DNA from: DATIKM01 sp035477595
Lineage (GTDB): Bacteria > Armatimonadota > Chthonomonadetes > Chthonomonadales > CAJBBX01
Direction: 5' to 3'
NCBI GenBank assembly: GCA_035477595.1
Contig: DATIKM010000038.1
Coordinates: 1-64,000 of the forward strand
Length of the DNA: 64,000 nucleotides
Positions 1 to 8,385 of the stretch are shown here, piece after piece; position 1 is the stretch's first letter, and the number at the start of each line of letters is the position of its first letter. The position numbers were made by a program, and so were the translations under genes. The notes below the pieces were generated by a model. The model had not been told where the DNA came from. It searched no databases and saw only the letters and a program-made list of their open reading frames with translations.

Positions 1-467
1 CCACTTCGGCGACGAACGCGTTGGCCCCCAGCAGCACGCCGGAGCGCACCAGATCCTGCACGCCACCCCGGGCCCCGGAGCCCAGAGACGACCCGCCCGG
101 CTGGCCAGTCGATGCGCTGCTCCCAGTGCGCTGCCTGCGCCCCCTTACCGAGGGTCAGCACATCGCGCGACTCGGAACCATACGACACGAGCCGGCGCCT
201 GAGGCCCGGAAGCCGCCGGCCCGCCAGCAGGAACTCCTGCGTGCGGTGAGCTCGCACGCTCAGGTCGCGCTCCGACTCGCGGAAGCCGGTGGGACCAAGC
301 GTTGCACAGAGCTCGCCGCTCGCCGTGAGGACCGAGAGGGTGGCGTCAGCGCGCGCCAAAGGTGTTCCGTGGAGGGCAACATCCTGGGCTTCACCGGCGT
401 CACTCCCGAGACATGTCCACCCCCCCTGCCGCGGTGCAGCGGCGCGCAGCGGTGCTAGCGATGATGG
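1..467 (-). other. No intact gene; possible decayed coding tract
   Basis: No intact gene is visible here. On the minus strand one frame stays open from a TAG at 468-470 down to the window edge and has protein-like codon composition between about 420 and 190 (for example GPTGFRESERDLSVR and LAGRRLPGLRRRLVSYGSE), but it has no ATG or GTG start. In the last 170 bases a neighbouring minus frame looks better, with a Ser/Gly-rich run followed by VRSGVLLGANAFVAEV, so a frameshift is possible. I recognise no family. It could be the broken 5' end of a gene lying mostly left of the window. A short plus-strand tract ending at 573 (YEVDEATGEVIWGMYGE) also reads like protein but has no start or Shine-Dalgarno site. 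Confidence 0.25.
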
Positions 468-695
468 CTACGAGGTCGACGAGGCGACGGGGGAGGTGAT
501 CTGGGGCATGTATGGCGAAGCGGCCGCCCTGGAGCCAGTCGTGCTGACGGCCGTCTGCGAGATCGCCCCTTAGGCCCAGCGCGCGCAGCAGGAGTTGGTC
601 TCCCGACGGCGGAATTGGCTAGGGGTATAGCCTCGGCGGCGCGTCGCGGGAAGCGGCGGCCAGCCGTGGCAGCCTCCGCTCAGGAAGGAGCCTCG

Positions 696-3386
696 ATGCG
701 AGCCATGTGCACCGCCCTGTCGTTGCTCTGCGCCGCTGGCGCGAGCGCCGCCACGCCCTCGGCGGACTTCTTCGTCTCGCCGAGAGGCAGCGACTCTTGG
801 TCGGGTCGGCTCGCCGCCCCGAACCGAGCCCGCACCGATGGGCCCTTCGCCACGCCTGCGCGTGCACAGGCCGCGGTACGCGAGGCAATAACCGCATCGG
901 GGGACGCTCGCCGGCCGATCACCGTGCTGCTGCGCGGCGGCGTCTACCGTCTGTCGGAGCCCTGGCGCTTCGGGCCGGAGGACTCCGGCCGTGAGGGGGC
1001 CCTGGTCACCTACGCGGCCTACCCGCGCGAACGCCCAATTGTGAGTGGCGGCCGACGCATCGAAGGCTGGCGGCAGATGCCGAACGGCGCCTGGCGGGCG
1101 CATCTTCCCGAGGTACAGCGAGGCGAGTGGTTCTTCAGTCAGCTCTGGGCGAATGGAGAGCGACGCTACCGCCCGCGCCTGCCGAAGGGCGGCTACTTCC
1201 GTGCCGAAGACGAGGTCCCGCCCTCCGCCGCCGCACAGGGCAGGGGCTACGACCGGCTTCAGTATGCCGCAGGCGACGTCGACCCTAGCTGGACGAACCG
1301 GTCGGACATCGACGTGCTGGTGTTCCAGACTTGGACGATGGCACGCATGAAGATCGCGTCCATCGACGCGGAGCGCAGGATTGTCACCTTCGCTGAGCCC
1401 ACGATGAGCACGGTCTGGTTCAACGCCATCCGGCGCGGGCAGCGCTTCATCGTCGAGAACGTGCGCGAGGCGCTCTCGGAGCCCGGCGAGTGGTACCTCG
1501 ACCGCACCTCGGGCGAGCTGACCTACCTCCCGAAGCGAGGCGAGACTCCCTCGCGCACCGAGATCGTGGCGCCCGTCCTCGACCAACTCCTGATGATCGA
1601 GGGCGACGTTGCGGGCCGCCGCTGGGTCAGCGACCTCGTGTTCCGGGGCATCGAGTTCCAGCATCAGAACTGGAACACGCCGCCCGTGGGTCACCAGTTC
1701 TGGCAGGCGGAGATCACTATCCGTGGCGCCGTGCGCGCGGTTGGCGCCCGGCGCGTCCGGTTCGAGCGGTGCGCGGTCCGCCACGTCGGCGGATATGGGA
1801 TCGACCTGGGCGCCGCAAGCCAGCACTGCGCGATCGACGACTGCGAGATCACGGACGTGGGCGCCGGCGGGGTTCGGCTGGGGGAGCCCGAAGGGTCCGA
1901 CGACCCCAACCTGCTGGCGAGCCATAACACCGTCACGCGGTCGCTCATCGCTCACGGCGGGAGGATGCACCCGGCTGGCATCGGCGTCTGGATCGGGTCG
2001 TCGCCCCACAACACCATCAGCTACACCGACATCCACGACTTCTACTACACGGGCATCTCGGTCGGCTGGTCGTGGGGCTACGGCCCAAGCGCGGCCCACC
2101 ACAATACCCTCGAGCGCAACCGCATCTGGCGGATCGGGCAGGGCGTCCTGAGCGACATGGGCGGAACCTACACACTCGGGCTCTCGCCTGGGTCGGTGCA
2201 GCGCTACCTCCACATCCACGACGTGGAGTCGTACGCCTACGGGGGCTGGGGCATCTACTTCGACGAGGGCACCACCGGCATGCTCGCCGAGAACAACGTG
2301 GTCTACCGCACGAAGAGCGCCGGCTTCCACCAGCACTATGGCCGGGACAACGTGGTGCGCAACAACGTGTTCGCGTTTGCTCGCGAGGCTCAACTCATGC
2401 GCACCCGCGCCGAAGACCACCTCTCCTTCACCTTTGAGCGTAACATCGTCTACTGGAGCGAGGGACCGCTGCTGGGCAGCAACTGGGCCGGTGACCGCTT
2501 CCGGATTGACCGCAACCTCTACTGGAACACGCGCCGGGACCCCATCACCTTTGCGGGGGCTTCGCTGGAGGAGTGGCGGGCGCGGGGGCACGACGCCAAC
2601 TCGATCATCGCGGACCCGCTCTTCGTGGCTCCCGAGAGAGGCGACTTCCGCCTGAGACCCGGGTCCCCGGCCTCTCGCATCGGCTTTGCGCCGATCGACA
2701 TCGGCCGAAGCGGCCGGCCGAGCGGACCGGGGCGGAGCCGGATTCGCGAGGTTCCGCGCGCATTCCCGCCGCCCCCGCCGCCTCTGCCCCCGCAGCCGAT
2801 TGCGGAGGGGTTCGAGCCCCTCGAGCCGGGCGACCGGCCGCGCAACGTGACTCTGTCCGAAGAGGAAGGCGCTGCGGCGGTCATTCGGGTCACCGATGAG
2901 CAGGCGGCGACCGGCAGGCGCAGCCTGAAGTTCACCGACGCCGCCGGCCAGAGGCACAGCTTCAGTCCCCACATGTGGTTCGCGCCCGGCTTTCGGCAGG
3001 TGTCGCTGGAGGCTGCGTTCTCGCTGCGCATGGGGGCAGGGGCTCGCTTCTACCACGAGTGGCGCGATGCGTCGTCGCCGTACCGGGTCGGACCCTCCAT
3101 CGTGGTGGAACCCGACGGGACGTTGCGCGCCTCCGGTCGCGAGCTCACGCGCATCCCGCACGACGAGTGGGTGCGGATCGAGATCGCGTGCGCTCTTACC
3201 GGTCCCGCGAGGGGCAGATACACAGTGCGGGTGCGTTTCGCCGGCCGCACGGCGGCGCTCACCTTTGAGGACATCCCGTCCGACCCGAACCTCACGGAGC
3301 TCCAGTGGTTCGGGTTCGTCGCGGACGGTACCGTCCCCAGCGTGTTCTACCTCGACGACATCTCACTGAAGCCGTCCAGAGGGTAG
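696..3386 (+). CDS. Secreted right-handed beta-helix protein
   Basis: Predicted exported polysaccharide-active protein of 896 residues. A signal peptide (about residues 1-18, ending ASAA) precedes the FFVSPRGSDSWSG opening that is characteristic of large bacterial beta-helix proteins annotated as carbohydrate-binding or lyase-like. Residues ~150-680 hold repeated short N/H/G-rich strands (HNTISYTDIHDF, ENNVVYRT, RNNVFAFA) typical of parallel beta-helix rungs. The C-terminal ~170 residues form a jelly-roll-like domain ending FYLDDISLKP. The start at 696 is chosen over upstream in-frame starts because AGGAAGGAG lies at 682-690 and the signal peptide begins there. No catalytic residues can be assigned, so whether it is a lyase, a hydrolase or a binding protein is open. 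It is a paralogue, in its first 60 residues, of the beta-helix protein at 8386. Confidence 0.85.
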   Translation: MRAMCTALSLLCAAGASAATPSADFFVSPRGSDSWSGRLAAPNRARTDGPFATPARAQAAVREAITASGDARRPITVLLRGGVYRLSEPWRFGPEDSGREGALVTYAAYPRERPIVSGGRRIEGWRQMPNGAWRAHLPEVQRGEWFFSQLWANGERRYRPRLPKGGYFRAEDEVPPSAAAQGRGYDRLQYAAGDVDPSWTNRSDIDVLVFQTWTMARMKIASIDAERRIVTFAEPTMSTVWFNAIRRGQRFIVENVREALSEPGEWYLDRTSGELTYLPKRGETPSRTEIVAPVLDQLLMIEGDVAGRRWVSDLVFRGIEFQHQNWNTPPVGHQFWQAEITIRGAVRAVGARRVRFERCAVRHVGGYGIDLGAASQHCAIDDCEITDVGAGGVRLGEPEGSDDPNLLASHNTVTRSLIAHGGRMHPAGIGVWIGSSPHNTISYTDIHDFYYTGISVGWSWGYGPSAAHHNTLERNRIWRIGQGVLSDMGGTYTLGLSPGSVQRYLHIHDVESYAYGGWGIYFDEGTTGMLAENNVVYRTKSAGFHQHYGRDNVVRNNVFAFAREAQLMRTRAEDHLSFTFERNIVYWSEGPLLGSNWAGDRFRIDRNLYWNTRRDPITFAGASLEEWRARGHDANSIIADPLFVAPERGDFRLRPGSPASRIGFAPIDIGRSGRPSGPGRSRIREVPRAFPPPPPPLPPQPIAEGFEPLEPGDRPRNVTLSEEEGAAAVIRVTDEQAATGRRSLKFTDAAGQRHSFSPHMWFAPGFRQVSLEAAFSLRMGAGARFYHEWRDASSPYRVGPSIVVEPDGTLRASGRELTRIPHDEWVRIEIACALTGPARGRYTVRVRFAGRTAALTFEDIPSDPNLTELQWFGFVADGTVPSVFYLDDISLKPSRG

Positions 3387-3400
3387 GCCTGCTCCACCGA

Positions 3401-3431
3401 CCCCGCGCCTCGGTCTGGCCGAGGCGCGGGG
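3401..3431 (+). terminator. Terminator-like hairpin
   Basis: A perfect 13-bp stem (CCCCGCGCCTCGG with its complement) closes a 5-base loop, 14 bases after the beta-helix stop and 15 bases before the next start. There is no T-run after it, so it may terminate weakly or act as an mRNA 3' stabiliser. Confidence 0.55.
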
Positions 3432-3446
3432 TATGATGGAGCCGCG

Positions 3447-4217
3447 ATGGAGGTCCTCGTCCTCGGCTCCGGCACGTCGCACGGCGTGCCCATGATCGGG
3501 TGTCGGTGCCCCGTATGCACCTCGCCCGACCCGCGCAACCGTCGATTCCGCCCGTCGATCGCCGTGCGCGTGGGCGAGCACGCAATCCTGGTGGACGCAA
3601 CGCCCGAACTCCGCATGCAGGCGCTGACGTTCGGCCTGGAGCGCGTGGACGCCGTGCTCGTCACCCACACGCACGCCGACCATATCATGGGGCTCGACGA
3701 CATCCGTCGCTTCAACGACCTGCGGGACGCCGAGATACCGGTATACGGCGACGCGCAGTCTATCGACGACATCCTGCGCATATTCCGCTACGTCTTTGCG
3801 CCGACCCAGGCGGGCGGCGGGAAGCCGCGCATCAGCCTCCACAAGGCGCCCGATCGCTTTGAGCTGTTCGGCCTGCCCATCTGCGCCCTCCGCGTCTACC
3901 ACGGCAGCCTGCCGATCCTCGCCTACCGCTTCGGCCGTTACGCCTACGTGACCGACGTCAGCCGCATCCCGCCCGAAACGATGGAGGCGCTGCGCGGGCT
4001 GGACACCCTCATGCTGGACACGGTGCGCATGGCGCCCCACGAGACCCACTTCGGCCTGCAGGAGGCGCTCGACGTCGTCGCCGAGTTGCGGCCGCGCCGC
4101 ACGTACCTGACCCACCTCTCGCACCACTACGACCACGAAGCCACGAACGCCCTGCTTCCGCCTGGCGTCGAGCTCGCCTACGACGGCCTTACTCTCCGCC
4201 TCGACGGTCCGGCGTAG
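3447..4217 (+). CDS. MBL-fold metallo-hydrolase, PhnP-like
   Basis: Cytoplasmic metallo-beta-lactamase-fold phosphodiesterase of 256 residues. It opens with MEVLVLGSGTSHGVP and a Cys cluster (C19, C21, C24) as in PhnP-type phosphoribosyl cyclic phosphodiesterases, and carries the metal motif HTHADH at residues 74-79, with later ligands probably H at YHGS, D at YVTDVSR and H at HLSHHYDH. In PhnP the product cleaves 5-phosphoribosyl 1,2-cyclic phosphate; no other phn genes are present here, so the substrate is unknown. Start ATG follows GGAG. It sits alone between a hairpin and the cobalamin riboswitch promoter. Confidence 0.85.
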   Translation: MEVLVLGSGTSHGVPMIGCRCPVCTSPDPRNRRFRPSIAVRVGEHAILVDATPELRMQALTFGLERVDAVLVTHTHADHIMGLDDIRRFNDLRDAEIPVYGDAQSIDDILRIFRYVFAPTQAGGGKPRISLHKAPDRFELFGLPICALRVYHGSLPILAYRFGRYAYVTDVSRIPPETMEALRGLDTLMLDTVRMAPHETHFGLQEALDVVAELRPRRTYLTHLSHHYDHEATNALLPPGVELAYDGLTLRLDGPA

Positions 4218-4241
4218 CGCACGTTTCCGCGCCTCGAGAGC

Positions 4242-4270
4242 TTGACTCGCGCCAACCGTGAGCGTATACT
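4242..4270 (+). promoter_or_regulatory. Sigma-70 type promoter for the cobalamin-riboswitch operon
   Basis: TTGACT at 4242-4247 and TATACT at 4265-4270 are separated by exactly 17 bases. It lies 25 bases after the preceding stop and just upstream of the riboswitch, placing the transcript start near 4277. Confidence 0.8.
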
Positions 4271-4277
4271 GTCGCCG

Positions 4278-4440
4278 CAACCGAACATGCCGCCGCAGGG
4301 GCCGCGCCGTCGTGGCGCGGCGCTCCTGGGGGAAGCCGGTGAGACTCCGGCGCAGTCCCGCTACGGTATGGCGGCCGTCCCGGCGATGCCCGGGGCGTGC
4401 CGCACGAGCCCGAATGCCCGCCTGCGGCGCATCACGAGTG
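4278..4440 (+). promoter_or_regulatory. Cobalamin riboswitch
   Basis: The aptamer core is visible: GGGGGAAGCCGGTGAGACTC at 4329-4348 followed by CCGGCGCAGTCCCGCTACGG at 4347-4366, matching the conserved GGGAA-CCGGTG-A-CCGG-CG-G-CCCGC-ACTGT block of adenosylcobalamin riboswitches. The B12-box-like segment GAGCCCGAATGCCCGCCTGC follows at 4406-4425. A GC hairpin (GCCGCGCC/GGCGCGGC, 4301-4321) lies 5' of the core. Directly downstream, CATCAC at 4429 can pair with GTGATG at 4459 around CCCTT/AAGGG, a candidate expression platform. It precedes the pseudopilin and btuF-like genes, so low cobalamin is expected to raise their expression. Confidence 0.85.
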
Positions 4441-4598
4441 CCCTTCGCGAGAAAGGGTGTGATGGTGACGTCCGCGTCCCCGCACATCGGCCTCCTGTCC
4501 GCAGGCGACCCGTCCCACCGACGGCCCCGTGCGATCGCCAGTTGCCGGCCCCCAGACTCGTGAAGCAGCTTCCCGCCATCGAGCCAAGGAGATGCTTC

Positions 4599-5306
4599 AT
4601 GCACCCGTCGCGTCGCCGCAACGCGTTCACACTGATCGAGCTGCTCGTCGTTATTGCGATCATCGCCATCCTGGCGGCGATCCTGTTCCCCGTCTTCGCG
4701 CAGGCGCGCGAGAAGGCCCGGCAGACCTCCTGCCTCAGCAACCTGAAGCAGACGGTTACCGCCTGGCTCATGTACGCTCAGGACTACGACGAGATGGTCT
4801 GCCCCTCATACTACTACTCGGCCGACTGGAGGTGGGAGTACGCCTGGGACTTCACGCTTGACTGGGGCGCGGGCGCCACTCCGGTAGCCACCCTCGGGTT
4901 CATCGGGCCCTACACGAGGAGCGGTCAGCTCCACCGGTGCCCGTCGTTCACGGGCAACGCGTGGGGCCGGCCCTACAGCGGCTACGGCTACAACGCCACC
5001 TATGTGGGCGGTGACGTCTTCGCGGGCGTGCCTGCCTGCACACTCGCACAGATCACCGACCCAGCCGGCACCGTCGTCTTCGCGGACGCGGGCTTCGGCA
5101 ATCCGGTCAACGCCGCCAACTACCTGCGCGCCCCGAGCGACCCCCTCTTCAACTGGGGCAAGGTCCACTTCCGGCACACCGGCGCCGCCAACGCTGCCTA
5201 CGCCGACGGCCACGTCAGAGCGTCGACTCGCAGACACCACACCACGGCGGCAGAGCCGCACACCGGCGCCCTCTCGGAAGATGATGCCGCCTACGATCTC
5301 CGCTAG
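4599..5306 (+). CDS. Prepilin-like protein (H-X9-DG type)
   Basis: Type II secretion/type IV pilus-like pseudopilin of 235 residues. The basic leader HPSRRRNA is followed by FTLIELLVVIAIIAILAAIL, the class III prepilin cleavage and hydrophobic alpha-helix; the residue before the cleavage point is Ala rather than the usual Gly. The C-terminus has the H-X9-DG motif (H193 to D203-G204, in FRHTGAANAAYADGHV), common in Armatimonadota and Planctomycetes. Start chosen because AAGGAG is at 4587-4592 and the leader begins here. It lies downstream of the cobalamin riboswitch and its last 23 bases overlap the btuF-like start, so the two are co-transcribed. Its role (surface filament, sensor or secreted protein) is unknown. 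Confidence 0.9.
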   Translation: MHPSRRRNAFTLIELLVVIAIIAILAAILFPVFAQAREKARQTSCLSNLKQTVTAWLMYAQDYDEMVCPSYYYSADWRWEYAWDFTLDWGAGATPVATLGFIGPYTRSGQLHRCPSFTGNAWGRPYSGYGYNATYVGGDVFAGVPACTLAQITDPAGTVVFADAGFGNPVNAANYLRAPSDPLFNWGKVHFRHTGAANAAYADGHVRASTRRHHTTAAEPHTGALSEDDAAYDLR

Positions 5307-6264
5307 CCGCCGCCCGGGGGAGCTCTCGACCGGCGCTCCCCTGCGTCGGCTTCTGATCGCCGCCGCCCTTGCCGTCGCCCTGGCGCCCGGCGCCACGGCG
5401 GCGCCGCTCTCGGCGGTCGACGCACGCGGCCGCATGATCACGCTAGCGCTCCCACCTCAGCGCATCGTCTCGCTCGCGCCTGCCACCACCGAAATGCTCT
5501 TCGCCATCGGCGCAGGCCCGCGCGTGGTTGGCGTCTCGCGCTACTGCGACTACCCGAACGAAGCGCGATCGCGGGCGAAGATCGGCGACCTGAACACCTC
5601 CATCGAGCGTGTCATCGCCCTGCGCCCCGACCTCGTGGTCGCCAGCGACTCGGCTAACCGGCGGGCGGTCGAGCACTTGGAGCGTCTGCGCGGCCGCCGA
5701 ACTCCCGTCTTCTGCGTGGACCCCAACACGTTCGAGGAGCTCTACACGGCGCTCCGCGCGCTCGGCGCCATCACCGGTGCGAGCGTCGGGGCTGAACGCG
5801 TGGAACGCACCATGCGCGAGGAGGTCCGGCGCGTCCAGGGCGCGCTCGCGCGCACCCGCAAGCGTCCGCGCGTAGCCTTCCTCCTGCAGACTCGCCCGGT
5901 GTGGGTGGCCGGACCGGGCACCTTCGTCGACGACCTCATCCGGATGGCCGGCGGCGTGAACGTGGCTGCCGGCGCCGGTACGGGCTACCGCCCCTACCCG
6001 CTGGAGAAGCTCATCGCGCAGCGTCCGGAGGCGCTGCTGATGCGCGCACCTGACGACGAGGACCTGGCGTCGCGACCCGCATGGTCGGGAATGCCTGCTG
6101 TGCGGACGGGCGCCCTCCATTCGGTGGGCGACGAGGCGGTCCGGCCTGGCCCCCGGCTCACCGTCGCACTCGCTCGCCTGGCGCGTCTCCTGCATCCCGA
6201 GGCCTTCACCCGGCAGGACCGCGCGCCATCGCCGCCGAAACAACGGACCGTACCGCGTCGCTGA
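5284..6264 (+). CDS. btuF: Cobalamin ABC transporter substrate-binding protein, BtuF-like
   Basis: Periplasmic or cell-surface substrate-binding protein of 326 residues for vitamin B12 or a related corrinoid. After a signal peptide (hydrophobic core LLIAAALAVALAPGATA) it has the class III binding-protein signature RIVSLAPATTEMLFAIGAG, then VVGVSRYCDYPNEARS and VIALRPDLVVAS, all as in BtuF. Membrane and ATPase partners (BtuCD) are not in the window, so they must be encoded elsewhere or shared. The start is ATG 5284 (ATG 5281 is also possible), inside the end of the pseudopilin gene, indicating translational coupling. The upstream cobalamin riboswitch supports the substrate assignment. A heme or iron-siderophore binding role is the alternative on sequence alone. 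Confidence 0.85.
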   Translation: MPPTISASRRPGELSTGAPLRRLLIAAALAVALAPGATAAPLSAVDARGRMITLALPPQRIVSLAPATTEMLFAIGAGPRVVGVSRYCDYPNEARSRAKIGDLNTSIERVIALRPDLVVASDSANRRAVEHLERLRGRRTPVFCVDPNTFEELYTALRALGAITGASVGAERVERTMREEVRRVQGALARTRKRPRVAFLLQTRPVWVAGPGTFVDDLIRMAGGVNVAAGAGTGYRPYPLEKLIAQRPEALLMRAPDDEDLASRPAWSGMPAVRTGALHSVGDEAVRPGPRLTVALARLARLLHPEAFTRQDRAPSPPKQRTVPRR

Positions 6265-6711
6265 GCGGCGGGCCCGTCCGGCGGGCCTGCGCACGGCGCG
6301 GCCCTCCGCCGGAGGCGGACCGTGTGCATGGTGCAGCTGGCGATCATCCGTTGCGGTCGAGGATCGAGTGACCTCCGCTGCCCCTGCTTCCGCCGCCTAT
6401 CAGGCAGGGAGTGGGTCACGGTGCTGGGCTCGGGCCGAGGCCGCGCCGAGCGCTGGCGGCGCCCGCACGGGCTGCGCCGCTTCCGTCAGTGTGCTATCAA
6501 GAGCCGCGCGCCTGCCGCCGATGTCGCGGACGGTTGCACGGCCGCTGACTTTCGACCCCCGGCGTCCCTCGTGGCGCATACCGGCGAGCGCGCATACCCC
6601 CTGCCGCTCGGCCGCGCGCCGACCTTCCCCGCCGCTCTGCGCGCTCCTGCGCGCCGGGTCGCGTTGGACGATCGCTGACGCCGACATCGCCTTGGGGGAC
6701 TGGAGGAGTTG
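6265..6711 (+). other. Intergenic stretch, no gene seen
   Basis: About 450 bases without a convincing gene. A short hairpin (GGCCCG/CGGGCC, 6271-6287) just after the btuF-like stop may be a terminator. Open frames on both strands here have shuffled, Arg/Ala-rich translations without Shine-Dalgarno sites. No riboswitch consensus was recognised. Confidence 0.6.
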
Positions 6712-8061
6712 ATGCTACGACCGACGCGAGTCCGACGAATGATCCCGGCGCTCATGTGCTGGATGCTCGTGATTGCCGGCATGGCTTGGGCGCGCCCTGC
6801 GGAGGCGCCCGGCGCGCGCCTGGTCGCTTCGCCCGTCGCGGGATGGCCGCAGTGGCGCGGGCCGCGCCGCGACGGCGTCTCAACAGAGAGGCGCCTCCTG
6901 CAGTCGTGGCCGGACGGAGGCCCGAGGCGACTCTGGACCGCCAGCGGGCTGGGGCGCGGATACAGCGCGCCGATCATCGCCTACGGGCGCATCGTGCTGA
7001 CCGGCGACGATGGCGAGGTGTGCCGCATCATCGCGCTCGACCTGAACGGGCGTGAGGTGTGGCGCGTTCCGAACGGGCGCGCCTGGACCGGGTCCTACCC
7101 GGGTTCCCGCTCCAGCCTGACCGCCGCCCACGGCCGGTTCTTCCACAAGAACGCGCACGGCCGGGTGGTGTGCCTGGATCCCGCCACCGGCCGTGAGATA
7201 TGGGCCGTCGACGTGGCCGAGCGGTTCGCGGCGGGCAACATCGAGTGGGGCCGGAGCGAGTCTCTGCTCGTGGACCGCAACCGGGTGATTGTGACGGTGG
7301 GCGGCGAGCGGGCGCTGGTTGCCGCGCTCGACGCCCGCACCGGAGCCACGGTCTGGACCACGCCCGCGCTACGTCTCGGCCCCTCCGAGCCGCCTCGGTT
7401 CATGCGGGTGCCGGCGCCGGTGGGCCAGGTAGATGGCCCGTCCTACACATCGCCTATCCTGGTCACCTTCGCGGGCCGACGGCTGATCGTGGGCTGCTCG
7501 CTGCGCCACGTCTTCTGCGTGGACGCGGAAACCGGCGAGTTGCTCTGGACGCGCCCCATGCCGACCCGGTTCAGCGTGATCGGCGTCACGCCCGTGCTGG
7601 TGGGCAACTCGATCTTCGTGACGGCGCCGGACGGGGACGGCGGACGGCTCCACCGCCTCGTCGCGACCGGTGACCAGATCGACGTGCGCGAGGTTTGGAC
7701 GACGGAGCTCAACACGTGCCACGGAGGGGTCGTGGCAGTGGGCGATGCCATCTACGGCCCCCTCTACCGACGACGCGGGTGGGTCCGTCTCGACGTCCGC
7801 ACGGGTGCGGTCCGCTACACGCTTGACAACCTGGCGTATGGCGCGGCCAAGTGGGCCGATGGCCGGCTCTACGCTCTGGCGCAGGATGGCGAGATGGCGC
7901 TGCTCAGGCCCGGCCCAACCGCTTTCGAGGTGGTGGGGCGCTTCCGTGCCACTCCATCCAGGCGCGGCGACACCTGGGCGCACCCGGTCATCCACAACGG
8001 CCGGCTCTACCTGCGAACGGACGACACGCTCACATCCTATGACATCAGGGCTCCCAGATAG
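6712..8061 (+). CDS. PQQ-like beta-propeller repeat protein
   Basis: Secreted 449-residue beta-propeller. A signal peptide (about 1-27, ending MAWARPAEA) precedes WPQWRGPRRDG, the usual entry of PQQ-type repeat proteins in Planctomycetes/Armatimonadota, followed by blade motifs such as IIALDLNGREVWRV, VVCLDPATGREIWAVD, VAALDARTGATVW and VFCVDAETGELLW. In the family these resemble BamB and quinoprotein dehydrogenase propellers, but no Ca/PQQ-binding catalytic Asp can be identified and most such proteins are uncharacterised. ATG follows GGAGG at 6702-6706; a TTG codon directly upstream is unlikely to be the start. Confidence 0.85.
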   Translation: MLRPTRVRRMIPALMCWMLVIAGMAWARPAEAPGARLVASPVAGWPQWRGPRRDGVSTERRLLQSWPDGGPRRLWTASGLGRGYSAPIIAYGRIVLTGDDGEVCRIIALDLNGREVWRVPNGRAWTGSYPGSRSSLTAAHGRFFHKNAHGRVVCLDPATGREIWAVDVAERFAAGNIEWGRSESLLVDRNRVIVTVGGERALVAALDARTGATVWTTPALRLGPSEPPRFMRVPAPVGQVDGPSYTSPILVTFAGRRLIVGCSLRHVFCVDAETGELLWTRPMPTRFSVIGVTPVLVGNSIFVTAPDGDGGRLHRLVATGDQIDVREVWTTELNTCHGGVVAVGDAIYGPLYRRRGWVRLDVRTGAVRYTLDNLAYGAAKWADGRLYALAQDGEMALLRPGPTAFEVVGRFRATPSRRGDTWAHPVIHNGRLYLRTDDTLTSYDIRAPR

Positions 8062-8385
8062 CCCGACCGTGACGCGACAGGCCCGACCGCGCTCCGCCGG
8101 CAGCACATCTCGCGAAGCAAACCCGCGTGGTGCGCCGCCGGCGGTGCGCCTGTCGGTGCCCGAGCCGGCGCGCAGCCCCGCCGCCACCGCCGACGCATTG
8201 CGTTAGCTGCCTCTGAAGGACTACGTGCCGCGAGCGGCGCAAGGGCAGCCACCACCTGGTACCCGCGGCCCGAGCGGTTCGCCAACCGAGGCGAAGCGGC
8301 TGCGGCCCCTGTGGCTCTACGAGTTCGGCAGCCGGACAGTGAAGCGCAGCCGGGCAGGCGCCGGACGCAGAACGGAGGCACGTCG
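8062..8385 (+). other. Intergenic stretch, nothing recognised
   Basis: About 320 bases between the propeller and the beta-helix/esterase gene. No gene, convincing promoter, riboswitch or strong terminator was seen; the only clear signal is the ACGGAGG ribosome-binding site close to its right end. Confidence 0.6.

Noticed and set aside
570..3161. Long minus-strand open frame opposite the beta-helix gene
   Set aside because: High-GC shadow of the real gene; translation is Arg/Pro/Val-rich with no family features.
6709..6711. TTG start for the PQQ-like gene
   Set aside because: ATG 6712 is adjacent and better placed after GGAGG.
6265..6711. Possible second riboswitch upstream of the PQQ-like gene
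   Set aside because: No consensus of cobalamin, SAM, glycine or other common aptamers could be matched.
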